Of a stretch of DNA of 64,000 bases, positions 8,406-16,797 are shown piece by piece. Numbering within the stretch: the stretch's first letter is position 1; the number at the start of each line of letters is the position of its first letter. Origin of the DNA: a bacterium (lineage in GTDB: Bacteria; Sysuimicrobiota; Sysuimicrobiia; Sysuimicrobiales; Segetimicrobiaceae). Location of the stretch: assembly GCA_035307765.1 (NCBI GenBank), contig DATGHU010000026.1, positions 161,418 through 225,417 of the forward strand, read 5' to 3'. The translations under genes were made by a program, and so were the position numbers. The notes below the pieces were generated by a model. That model saw only the letters and a program-made list of their open reading frames with translations, did not search any database and was not told the DNA's origin.

Positions 8406-9666
8406 ACGAAAACTCCCGGCATCGTAATGCGCGCCTCCCGCCCGCGGGAAGGGACGAGCGGGTTCGACGCCCGCCGGCGACATGGTGCGACACGCGCCGC
8501 GCCGTATAGTCGGCCCCATGGAGGAACCGCATCGCCGGCCCAAAGTGATTGGCGCTCGCCAACCCGGTGAAGTAGAGCCCGGGCACCGAGGACTCAAAGT
8601 TGGGAGAGAGGATCGGCGTCCGCTGCACGGAACGCAGCTGCGACCGGAGCCGCTCCCCGAGAAACGGCAGGGAATCGAGGGCGAACCGGTAGCCGGTCGC
8701 CGCGATGACGTGGTCGGTGGTCAACCGGCGGATCCCGCCGTCCGACCTGGTGAGATGCAGGAGGACTCCCTCGCCGCTCGGCTCCGCTCCCCCCACCGAG
8801 CACCCGACCACGATCGGCACCCGACCCTCGACGCGGTTCCTGAGCCACCACGCCCCCGCGGGCCCAAGCGCCTTGTGTGCCCTGGCGATCCGAATCGGTT
8901 CCGGCAGATGGTAAAACGCCATCGGCGCGTTCGAGTAGAACCACAGCCCGAGCCCGGGCCCCAGGTTCGACATCGGATGGCGCGCCCGTGCGTACAGCGA
9001 TCGACGACGCGCGGCCGGGGGGGGGTTCCAGAGGACCGCCGGCCGGCGCACCAGCAACCGCACTTCGGCTCCCGCCTCGTGCAGCAGCGCGGCGGTCTCC
9101 AGCGCCGATTGCCCCGCGCCGACCACGGTGACGTCCCCCCCTTTGAACCGGCTCAGATCGTCGTGCTCCCCGCTGTGCGATCGCAGCGCTGGAGGCAACT
9201 GGGCCAGCACCGCAGGGATGTGAGCCGTATGAGACAACCCGGTCGCCACCACGACCTTGCCGGCCCTGAACGTTTCCCCGCTGCCCAGCCGCACCTGGAA
9301 CGACTCAGACGACCTCTCAAGCGCCGTGACCATTGCATCCTCGACCATCGGGACAGCCCGCTGCTGGAAGGAGAGGCCGTACTGCGTGAACGTCTCGAGC
9401 GAGACCGGCGCGCCATAATCGGCATACGGCAGCCCCTGCGCAGCGCAGTATTGCCGGAGCGTGGGGCCGGCGCCCGGCGCGAAGAGGTTTGACGCACACC
9501 CTTCGGATTTGAGGAACATCCCCTTCGGCATTTGTTCGCGCCAGCGGTGCATCGGCGTGCCGAAGATCCGGAACGCCACGCCGCCGGACCGGAGGTACGC
9601 CGCAACCGACAACCCGTATGGCCCCGCACCGATGATCGCAACTGCCGGATCCATCGAATCACCCAT
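8389..9666 (-). CDS. FAD/NAD(P)-dependent oxidoreductase (monooxygenase-like)
   Basis: Two dinucleotide-binding motifs are visible: GAGPYGLSVAAYLRSGG near the N-terminus for FAD and VVGAGQSALETAALLHEAG near residue 190 for NAD(P)H. The late ATGYRF motif of flavin-containing and lysine/ornithine N-hydroxylating monooxygenases is also present. At about 425 residues it fits that group. The start at 9666 (second of two close ATGs) has GAGGAG six bases away. Its last codons overlap the start of the ATP-grasp gene, so both are probably co-translated. It may hydroxylate or oxidise the same small molecule or sugar that the ligase and methyltransferase act on (inference). It is a cytoplasmic enzyme. 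Confidence 0.65.
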   Translation of the reverse strand: MGDSMDPAVAIIGAGPYGLSVAAYLRSGGVAFRIFGTPMHRWREQMPKGMFLKSEGCASNLFAPGAGPTLRQYCAAQGLPYADYGAPVSLETFTQYGLSFQQRAVPMVEDAMVTALERSSESFQVRLGSGETFRAGKVVVATGLSHTAHIPAVLAQLPPALRSHSGEHDDLSRFKGGDVTVVGAGQSALETAALLHEAGAEVRLLVRRPAVLWNPPPAARRRSLYARARHPMSNLGPGLGLWFYSNAPMAFYHLPEPIRIARAHKALGPAGAWWLRNRVEGRVPIVVGCSVGGAEPSGEGVLLHLTRSDGGIRRLTTDHVIAATGYRFALDSLPFLGERLRSQLRSVQRTPILSPNFESSVPGLYFTGLASANHFGPAMRFLHGADYTARRVSHHVAGGRRTRSSLPAGGRRALRCREFSYDRSP

Positions 9667-10047
9667 GTCCATCTCCTCGCATCGGCCCGACTAGCTCAAG
9701 CCCATCGCTTTACGCGCATTGCCGCTCGCCGGAACGTGGAGGACCAATGTCCGATCCGCATTCCCCGCTGTCCGCATCGGATGAGCGGAGGGGCGCTGAC
9801 GCTCAACCGTGGGCACCTTGATCTCCGGTCTACATGCCGCTGAGGCAGCCGCGCCTCGAAAAAGCGGGCGCGATCGGGTAAATACCCGAGCACGCCCAAA
9901 GGCCCCGGCACGATGCCGGGTCCACAGCCGATCCCGAGATGGATGGCCCGGGCCGGCCGAGGAATCCGCGCGGCCCCGATGAACGTCGACCCCTACCAGT
10001 TGTTCCAAGGCGCCCGAACCCTCTCTGGATCACCCTCGCTGCGGGCG
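9667..10047. other. intergenic region with inverted repeats
   Basis: No supported gene. A perfect 14-base palindrome CGGGTAAATACCCG lies at 9875-9888 and a CCCGGC/GCCGGG hairpin at about 9904-9919. Either could be a regulator site or a weak transcription stop after the flippase gene. The stretch upstream of the oxidoreductase start must carry its promoter if the upstream gene does not read through. Confidence 0.4.
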
Positions 10048-11451
10048 TCACCCTGCCGGCCTCACGCCGGCGACATTTTCAGACCAGTGGACGCGCCTCC
10101 TTTGGTCCCGAAAGTACCACCACGTCGCGATGGCCCTGACCGTGGACGACAATGCCAGCCCTCCCCCCGCTCCGACAACCCCCCAGCGGACGATGCCCCA
10201 GAGCCCGAAGGTCAGGGCCGCAACCGTCGCCAGGACGTTGGCTCTGAATACCAAGTCGGGCCGCTCAAGCGCCCGCAATCCACCGCCGAAGATGTCCGTG
10301 ACCGGCGAAATCAGCAGGTACAGGCCCAGGAACCACAGCACCTCGGCGTATCCCTCGTATCGCCCTCCGTACATCCATGCCAGCAGCGGGCGATGAAACA
10401 GGACCAGCGGAATCCAGTACACCGCCGACCCGACAACCAGCACGGCCGTCGCCAGCGATATCAATCGACCAAACCGAGCGGTCCCCCGAACGCGCGCCAG
10501 CACCGGCAACATTAACACCCCGAGGGCGATGTCCGTGTTCCGAAGAGGCGTGGTCAGATTCATCATCGCCTTGAACACCGCCGTCGCATCCAGACCGTGC
10601 CATAGGGGGAGGAGCAGAAAGTATGACTCGCCCGGGATCCACATCAAGACCATGGTGGCGGCGGCCCACCGCCCATACCGCCAGTGGTCTTTCAATGTGC
10701 CGCGAAACACCCCCCGGGGCGGGCGCGAGGGCCAGGGGAGGTGCAGGCGAATCGAAAGCCAGAGACAGGTGAGAAGGCTCACGGCCACCAACAGCGCGAG
10801 GGCCGACAAAATGGATAGCCACCGCTGTCGGTAGAGGGCGAAGAGGCCCACCATCATCAGCGTCAGATGGAGCAGGCCCGCGAGCGCGGCGAGGCGGGGC
10901 TCCGAGCGAAGGTAACACGCCCGCCGCATCAACCAGGTCAGAAGGATCACCGGACCCGCAAACGCAAACCCCACCAATGCCGCGGACAGGGCACCGGGCC
11001 AAAACAGAGCGAGGAACGTGCCGGAGAGCAGCAGGGCTAGGCTCGCCGGCGCAACCAAAGCCCAGTGGCCCAGCAGGAGCGTGTTCAGATATTCCGCGTA
11101 CCGCCCCGCATACTTGGCCGGGCCGAACACCAGCATGGGTTCGATCAGCAGGGCAAAATGCACGGCGCCGATGAACAGGAAGAACGAAAATGCTACGGTG
11201 AACGCACCATAATCCCGAGGGGTCAGCCACCGGGCAAGCATGACGTTGAGCAGAAAGTTGGACGACGCAAAAAGCCCCTGGTCCATGATGGCCCAGGACC
11301 CCTTGGCCGCCCAGCCCACCAAAACGGGCAACAGCGCCGAGCCCTGCCGAGGCTCGCCCACGGGGACCGTATCCGTTGTGAGCCGACGGGCCGATCGCCC
11401 TTGGCCCCCGGGAAGCGGTAACCCCTCCACCCACGATCGAAACACGCTCAT
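10048..11451 (-). CDS. Wzx-like polysaccharide flippase (MATE/MOP superfamily)
   Basis: The protein of about 467 residues has 12-14 hydrophobic segments with short charged loops. The N-terminal pattern (MLARWLTPRDYGAFTVAFS) is the usual Wzx/RfbX opening, in which a helix with G/P is followed by YG. The late segment MYGGRYEGYAEVLWFLG also fits the family. It would flip a lipid-linked oligosaccharide across the inner membrane. The start at 11451 follows GGGTGG; an upstream ATG at 11589 would add 46 Gly/Arg-rich residues that look non-coding. It lies between the three-domain protein and the decoration module, consistent with Wzy-dependent assembly. Confidence 0.75.
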   Translation of the reverse strand: MSVFRSWVEGLPLPGGQGRSARRLTTDTVPVGEPRQGSALLPVLVGWAAKGSWAIMDQGLFASSNFLLNVMLARWLTPRDYGAFTVAFSFFLFIGAVHFALLIEPMLVFGPAKYAGRYAEYLNTLLLGHWALVAPASLALLLSGTFLALFWPGALSAALVGFAFAGPVILLTWLMRRACYLRSEPRLAALAGLLHLTLMMVGLFALYRQRWLSILSALALLVAVSLLTCLWLSIRLHLPWPSRPPRGVFRGTLKDHWRYGRWAAATMVLMWIPGESYFLLLPLWHGLDATAVFKAMMNLTTPLRNTDIALGVLMLPVLARVRGTARFGRLISLATAVLVVGSAVYWIPLVLFHRPLLAWMYGGRYEGYAEVLWFLGLYLLISPVTDIFGGGLRALERPDLVFRANVLATVAALTFGLWGIVRWGVVGAGGGLALSSTVRAIATWWYFRDQRRRVHWSENVAGVRPAG

Positions 11452-11598
11452 CCCGCCACCCGCATCGACCCCGACGGCGGCGTGCCGCAACGCCCGGCTT
11501 CCCTCGCCGCCCGACCCCCGGGGCCTCCGCCCCCACGTGAGGGCGCTCGGCTGGAGGTCCACATCGGGGCCTTCGCGGGCGTGGGGCACATTTCCAAG

Positions 11599-14178
11599 TC
11601 AGACCGCATCGACAAACTTTCGGAACACCGCAAATTCCCGCAGCAACGCGACGTCCGCCTGCGCCTCGACCGCTTCCGTGGCAAGTTGATCCAGCCGGTA
11701 CAGAAAGAAGAGGAGCTCCGGGGGGATTCCGGCCCCCCCGAGTCCCGCCAGATGCATCTCAACCCGTCCGCGAAGCGATTTGTCCGTTAAGAACGCGCCG
11801 TAGATTTCCGCGGGATCCCACCGCGCCAGGCACCGCAACTCCTGGAAATGAAAGTGAAACACGTCTTCGGCGGGAAGCCCGGCCTCTCTCGAGTACTCCC
11901 AATCAAAGACGAAGAGCTTCCGCCCGTCGTATCGTGTGTTCCAGGGGACAAAATCGCCATGGCTGAGGTGGAAGGGAAGCGGGTCAGACGCCAGCCGTTC
12001 CTCCGCCCTTCGCACTCCCCGCTCCAGCGTCTCACGATAGTACTGATTCGAAACCTCGTGAATCCGCAGGAGCACGTCCTCCCAGAAACCGCTCTCCTTG
12101 AGTGTCATCCATCGCGTGTGCAAGGCAGCCAGGTCCTTGGGGACGTCCAGATACCGAGGGCTCCGGCTTCCGGCGGGCGCCCGCATCTCCCCCGTCGGGG
12201 CGGACTGAATGACCAAAAACCGACCGTTCCACCAGCCCGCGTGGAGCACGGCTGGCGCGGAGAACGAATGACATGGGTGGGTGGTCAGGAACTGCAGCGT
12301 TTCCGCTTCGCACTGCACGAGGAGGTTCGACACATGGCTTGAGCCGACTTTGACATACGCCAGCGATTGCCCGTCGCCGCCCAGCACGAGCAGGACAGGC
12401 TTGCGGTGAGGGCCAGGCGTGCCGACGGAGATTCCCACACTCAAGTCCCGGCGACCGAGAATCTGTGCGAGATACTCGAGGATGAACCCATTGCCACCCT
12501 CGGACGCCGTCGATCCTCGGCGGGCGATCAAGTGGACCGGCGGGATCATTCGCCTTCCCACGCCCGATCTCAGGCCCGCGGCAAACAGCCCTTTGGCGAA
12601 ACCCGCCTTCAGGCTCTGGGCATTGTAGAGGTCCAACGCCCGCAGTCCAGCTCGACCGGCGTCCAGCGGAATCAAGTACCCGCGCCCATCGCCCAACAAC
12701 AACCTCCCGAACGTCTTCACGGTCGACCAGCGCGAGGCACGACGATCGCGTGGCCGGCGACGCAGATCGAAGTATGCCTCTTCGGGGGAAGAGCAGAGGA
12801 CCGACGTCAACCAGTGGAGGGTGTGTTCGACGTTGCCACCGCCGAACCGGCGGCGATGGCGATTCACGTACCGTTCGTGCAGGCAGTCGACGATGACGTC
12901 GCTGGCGCTTCGCGCGATGTCGCCGGGGGGGAGCGACCCGTCCAACAGGACGGCGTTGGGGTAGTCGGTGGCGAGCCGCCGGTAGGCTTCACGTTGGCGC
13001 CCCAATTCCTCTCGCGACACCTCTTGCTTGCGGGCGATCAGTTGCGCCTCGGGCACGTCAAGCACAAAGTAGAGATCCGGCCGGTGGACGAACGACCGGG
13101 CATACCGGGCCACCCGCATCGGCCCCCCATAGCGGTAGCGGCGGGGATCGACCAGCAGGTCGTCATAGTAACGGTCAAAGAGGACCAAGGTTGATCGAAC
13201 GAGGCGCGGCCGTACGATGAAGACGTACCCGATCAGGTCGAGCAGCGCGTAGTAGGAGACTTTGAGCAGCGAAAGCCACGCGGGATGCGGGGCGTTCCGG
13301 TGAGGGTCGGTCACCGGATTGGCCGATCGATGCCCCGGGCGCACGCGGAAGTGATAGACGGAGACCCGTCGAAACGCCTCCGCCAAATTCTGTTCAAGGT
13401 GCGCGATCAGCGTGCTCTTCCCGGCGCCGTCCGGACCCAACACCGCAACGCACAACCCGGTGGGGCGGCACCATCGCCGCCACCGGCGACGGATTTCAGC
13501 ACCCCAGTAGCGAATCGCATTGAACGGGTCCCGCTTCAAAGTCTCGGCGCGGAGCGCGCGCTTCAGATGAGCGAGCCGTGCCTCCAAGGCTCCCCAGTCC
13601 GCCCGAGCCAGCCAGTCGATGACTTGATTCCCGCAGCGTGCCCCAAGCAATCGGCGGACGATGCGGTGGGCTTCGCCTCCCAGCCCTTCGGACAATCTCT
13701 GCACTCGCGCCCGCTGATGCTCCGGCAGCGTGCCCTTGGAGATCTTTTTTACCAGCAGATACGCGAACTCGACCTCGGGGGCGGTCACCCACGTGTCGTT
13801 GACCTTCCGGCGATGCCGCAAGAGATCCTCGGCGGTGAAGAAAATGCGACCGTCCACTCGATAGTCGGTGGCGACGTCCAAGGCACCGAAACGCAGCGTG
13901 CCCGCCTGGTGAGTCGCGAGGACAAAATAATGGCAGGAGGCCTCGTGTCGAAGCAGTTGTACGACTCTCACATTTGGGGTGTTCGCCAGCGTGCCCTCAA
14001 GCTTTCCAAGGTCCGCGGGGGCGACGGCGATATCGAGGTCGGAAGGACGAGACTGAGGCGGTGACGCCCAACCGTGGAGGACGCAGTAGAGGAGACGGTC
14101 GTCGAGGAGTCCGGCGAAGGCCCTCAGCGTCGTTGTCGCACTCCTCTCGGCCTCGGCTTCCCTGATGCTACTCTTCAC
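11599..14178 (-). CDS. three-domain protein: nucleotidyltransferase, thymidylate-kinase-like, phosphotransferase
   Basis: The 859-residue protein joins three recognisable parts. Residues about 25-215 look like a minimal nucleotidyltransferase: LHGWAS near 35 and SDLDIAV at 46-52 match the GS...D-x-D signature. Residues about 240-440 are P-loop kinase: GPDGAGKST at 248-256, a DRYYDDLL motif like thymidylate kinase (DRY) and an R-rich lid. Residues about 540-859 resemble aminoglycoside/choline phosphotransferases: HGDFVPWN (catalytic Asp 742 region) and DWE at 759-761. The start is GTG with GGAGGG 11 bases upstream. The position in the locus suggests production or activation of a phosphorylated or nucleotide-linked glycan precursor, but no substrate can be named. 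It is cytoplasmic; no transmembrane segments were seen. Confidence 0.65.
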   Translation of the reverse strand: MKSSIREAEAERSATTTLRAFAGLLDDRLLYCVLHGWASPPQSRPSDLDIAVAPADLGKLEGTLANTPNVRVVQLLRHEASCHYFVLATHQAGTLRFGALDVATDYRVDGRIFFTAEDLLRHRRKVNDTWVTAPEVEFAYLLVKKISKGTLPEHQRARVQRLSEGLGGEAHRIVRRLLGARCGNQVIDWLARADWGALEARLAHLKRALRAETLKRDPFNAIRYWGAEIRRRWRRWCRPTGLCVAVLGPDGAGKSTLIAHLEQNLAEAFRRVSVYHFRVRPGHRSANPVTDPHRNAPHPAWLSLLKVSYYALLDLIGYVFIVRPRLVRSTLVLFDRYYDDLLVDPRRYRYGGPMRVARYARSFVHRPDLYFVLDVPEAQLIARKQEVSREELGRQREAYRRLATDYPNAVLLDGSLPPGDIARSASDVIVDCLHERYVNRHRRRFGGGNVEHTLHWLTSVLCSSPEEAYFDLRRRPRDRRASRWSTVKTFGRLLLGDGRGYLIPLDAGRAGLRALDLYNAQSLKAGFAKGLFAAGLRSGVGRRMIPPVHLIARRGSTASEGGNGFILEYLAQILGRRDLSVGISVGTPGPHRKPVLLVLGGDGQSLAYVKVGSSHVSNLLVQCEAETLQFLTTHPCHSFSAPAVLHAGWWNGRFLVIQSAPTGEMRAPAGSRSPRYLDVPKDLAALHTRWMTLKESGFWEDVLLRIHEVSNQYYRETLERGVRRAEERLASDPLPFHLSHGDFVPWNTRYDGRKLFVFDWEYSREAGLPAEDVFHFHFQELRCLARWDPAEIYGAFLTDKSLRGRVEMHLAGLGGAGIPPELLFFLYRLDQLATEAVEAQADVALLREFAVFRKFVDAV

Positions 14179-14481
14179 GGTGCGAAGAACCCTCCTTCAC
14201 GCGAGCGCCTTCGCGGCGCTTTCCACGAGAGGCAAACTCTCCTCCAAGCGCCGCTGGCCGGGACGCCCCCTCCGGCCGAGGGGAACTCGCGATCCGCATA
14301 GGATGCGCCCCCCAGGAAACCCGTGCCCCCTGGCCCGCCGGATCGCCGGAGAGGAAACCGCCATCCCCCCGCGTCCCTTTTCCATGGACGGACGACCAAC
14401 ATGGGGCGATCGGCTGCCGCCAACACGCTCCTTGCCCGCGCCTCAGCGGCACGATGGACGATTCGGTGGTCTGCCACATCA
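14179..14481. other. intergenic region, no gene recognised
   Basis: About 300 bp of GC-rich DNA between two minus-strand genes. Open frames on both strands are Arg/Gly/Pro-rich and lack support. It probably holds the leader of the three-domain gene. No strong hairpin followed by T residues was found. Confidence 0.4.
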
Positions 14482-15384
14482 TCACAGAGACCGAGGATCC
14501 GTCGTGGTCTCGAATTCGACCGCCGCATCCCCTCGGGGGGCCTCAAGATCCGGCGCCCCGCCGGCGGCCGACCGCGGGACCGTCTCCTCGAGGCGGAACT
14601 CTCTGATCCCAAGGGTCTGCAGGAGGCACAGCCACAAGAACGACGGAATCGTCGTGGCATAGCGGCGCCATAACCGTCGTGGCTCTGTGGCCAGGCGAAA
14701 GAGCCACTCCGATCCGCTCCGCTGCATCCAACGGGGGGCTTGCGCCTTCACGCCGGCGTGAAAGTCGAAGGCCGCTCCCACCCCGATCAACACGGGCGCG
14801 TCCACCCTCCCCACATGCGTCGCCATCCACCGCTCTTGTTTCGGAGTGCTCAACCCGACCCAGACGATGTCCGGTCCGGCCCGGTTGATCAGTTCCACGA
14901 TGCCTTCGTCTTCCGCATCCGTCAGCGGGCGAAAGGGCGGCGCGTACGTCCCCGCCACCCGCAGCCCCGGGAAGCGCCGCTGGAGATTCGCCGCCAACCG
15001 ATCGGGCACGTGCCTCGCTCCCCCATAGAAGAAGTGACGATAGCCCATTTCCGCTGAACGTTCACACAGCGCGAGCATGAGGTCCGGGCCGTAGACGCGT
15101 TCCACGTGCCGCCGGCCTCGGAGGCGGCTGAGCCACACCAGCGGCATCCCGTCCGGGGTGACCAGTCCCGCAGCGTTGTGGATCCGCCGAAGATCCCGGT
15201 CGCGCTGGCTTTCGATCACCCCGTGGATGTTGGTGACGCAGACATAATGCGCTTCACGCCTCGCAATCCACCGCTCAACCGCGGCGAGGGCGTGATCCAT
15301 GGTGATGGCGTTGACGCCGACGCCCAGGACGTTCACACGCTCAGCGACGAGATCCCGCTGCACCGTGCTTCCCCTTCCCATCAA
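14482..15384 (-). CDS. WecG/TagA/CpsF-family glycosyltransferase (GT26)
   Basis: The 300-residue protein carries the family signatures in order: NVLGVGVNAITMDHALA at the start, HYVCVTNIHGV, TPDGMPLVWLSRL, ERVYGPDLM, FFYGGA, and the diagnostic WVGLSTPKQERWM. GT26 enzymes transfer N-acetylmannosamine(uronic acid), glucose or a similar residue from a nucleotide sugar to a polyprenyl-pyrophosphate-linked first sugar, usually as the second committed step. The enzyme is cytoplasmic and membrane-associated. The C-terminus has about 35 extra charged residues after the conserved domain. Donor sugar is not readable. Confidence 0.85.
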   Translation of the reverse strand: MMGRGSTVQRDLVAERVNVLGVGVNAITMDHALAAVERWIARREAHYVCVTNIHGVIESQRDRDLRRIHNAAGLVTPDGMPLVWLSRLRGRRHVERVYGPDLMLALCERSAEMGYRHFFYGGARHVPDRLAANLQRRFPGLRVAGTYAPPFRPLTDAEDEGIVELINRAGPDIVWVGLSTPKQERWMATHVGRVDAPVLIGVGAAFDFHAGVKAQAPRWMQRSGSEWLFRLATEPRRLWRRYATTIPSFLWLCLLQTLGIREFRLEETVPRSAAGGAPDLEAPRGDAAVEFETTTDPRSL

Positions 15385-15480
15385 CCGGACACGCCGGCGG
15401 CGTGCACCGCATCCCGCGTACGGCTTGAGATGTGGGGCGGGGGAACCGCGCGTGTCGCCGCCCCTCTCCCCCTACGAGCC

Positions 15481-16701
15481 TCATGAGGACCCCACCACGT
15501 CCGCGCGTTGCATCGATCCCGAACACGCAACTGACGATTGCTTCCTCGCCAACGCGTAGATCTCCATCAGCGCCTGGTAGTTGCGTTCCGCCGTGTATTT
15601 TTGCTCGAACTCGGCCCTCGCGTTCCGGCTCAGCCGGGCGCGATCCTGGGGATGCGTCCAGAGCCACTGCAGTTTGGCCGCGAGATCCGAGGGATCGTTT
15701 GGGCGGACGTGCAGCCCGGTGCGTCCATGGTCGATCAACCGCGACATGCTGCCCACGTTGCTCGCAATGATCGGCAACCCCGCGGCGTACGCTTCCGCGA
15801 TGACCATGGGGAAGTTCTCGTAGTAGAGGGAGGGAAAGAGGAGAACCCATGCCTCCTTCATCAATGCCAGCACGCGCTCATGAGAACACGCTCCCAGCCA
15901 CTCCACGCTGCCACCCGCGCCGCCGGCGCTCCCGGCAGCGCCGGCGAGCGGGCCCTCCCCCACGATCTTGAAGGGGATCTGGTCTTTCAAGTGCGCCACG
16001 GCTGCCAGGAGCGTCGTCAATCCTTTTCCGGCCACGAGCCGGCCCACGAACAGCGCGTAGCGGCCTCCCCCCGTTCCGGGCCCCGGGTCGACGCGGACGA
16101 AATTGGGCTTGATCACGATCTTCCGGGCGGGAAGGCCCCCCTGAATGAACTTGTTCCGGGCAAACTCGGTCAACGCGATGTACAGGTCGACTTTGTCGCT
16201 CCAGGTGCGGCGGAGCCGGTTCAGCGTCAACATGGCCGCCACCGCCGCACTCGCGCCGCGGCTCCGGCGATAGCACGCGTGCAGCACCCCCGGCCACGGG
16301 ACCATCTTCGTCAGGCAGTCCTCGCAGGGGTGGCCGTGGCGAAAGAACTCCGCGTTCAAGCAGAGCAGCCGGTAATTGTGCAGGGTCTGCACGACCGGGA
16401 TCCGAGCGGCTCGACCGGCATCGTAGACGGAAGGGGTGAGCAGGGGAAAGAAATTATGGATATGGACGATGTCCGGCCGAAACCGGAGAATCTCCGCGGC
16501 AACCTCCCGTCGCGACGCGCTGGAATAGGGCGCGCGCCACGCCGCCGCGGTCCTGGCCCACGCGGTGCGCAGCGTGTCGTTCGAGACCGCGTGCACCTTG
16601 ACGTCCTCGCCGTGGGAGGCGAGCAGGTCGCGCTCGCCGGCCACCGCGACGTCTTCGCCGCCCGCGTGTTGATAGTGATTGTGGAGGATCAAGACTCGCA
16701 T
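15481..16701 (-). CDS. GT4-family glycosyltransferase
   Basis: A GT-B enzyme of 406 residues. The N-terminus (MRVLILHNHYQHAGGEDVAV) has the G-G loop that binds acceptor and phosphate. HIHNFFPLLTPSVYDAG and the Cys-rich insert CEDCLTKMVPWPGVLHACY are typical of a common exopolysaccharide subfamily; the four Cys could bind a metal. RYALFVGRLVAGKGLTTLL and ENFPMVIAEAYAAGLPII are the donor-site motifs with the E(x7)E pattern. It adds a sugar to the growing repeat in the cytoplasm. It is separated by about 95 bp from the next genes on either side, so it may have its own transcript. Confidence 0.85.
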   Translation of the reverse strand: MRVLILHNHYQHAGGEDVAVAGERDLLASHGEDVKVHAVSNDTLRTAWARTAAAWRAPYSSASRREVAAEILRFRPDIVHIHNFFPLLTPSVYDAGRAARIPVVQTLHNYRLLCLNAEFFRHGHPCEDCLTKMVPWPGVLHACYRRSRGASAAVAAMLTLNRLRRTWSDKVDLYIALTEFARNKFIQGGLPARKIVIKPNFVRVDPGPGTGGGRYALFVGRLVAGKGLTTLLAAVAHLKDQIPFKIVGEGPLAGAAGSAGGAGGSVEWLGACSHERVLALMKEAWVLLFPSLYYENFPMVIAEAYAAGLPIIASNVGSMSRLIDHGRTGLHVRPNDPSDLAAKLQWLWTHPQDRARLSRNARAEFEQKYTAERNYQALMEIYALARKQSSVACSGSMQRADVVGSS

Positions 16702-16797
16702 AGGGTCGCCGCGCGCTGAAAATGCGCTACATCCCGCAGAGGGGGGCTGTCGGCTCCGGGTCGCGACCCGGGCGGCGGCGTCCCGGTCCCCATCGGA

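Noticed and set aside
9690-9790. Second c-di-GMP-like element upstream of the oxidoreductase gene (CGTAAAGCGATGGGC, then TCGGGCCGATGC)
   Set aside because: The CAAACC block and proper tetraloop stem are missing; resemblance is limited to part of the second half.
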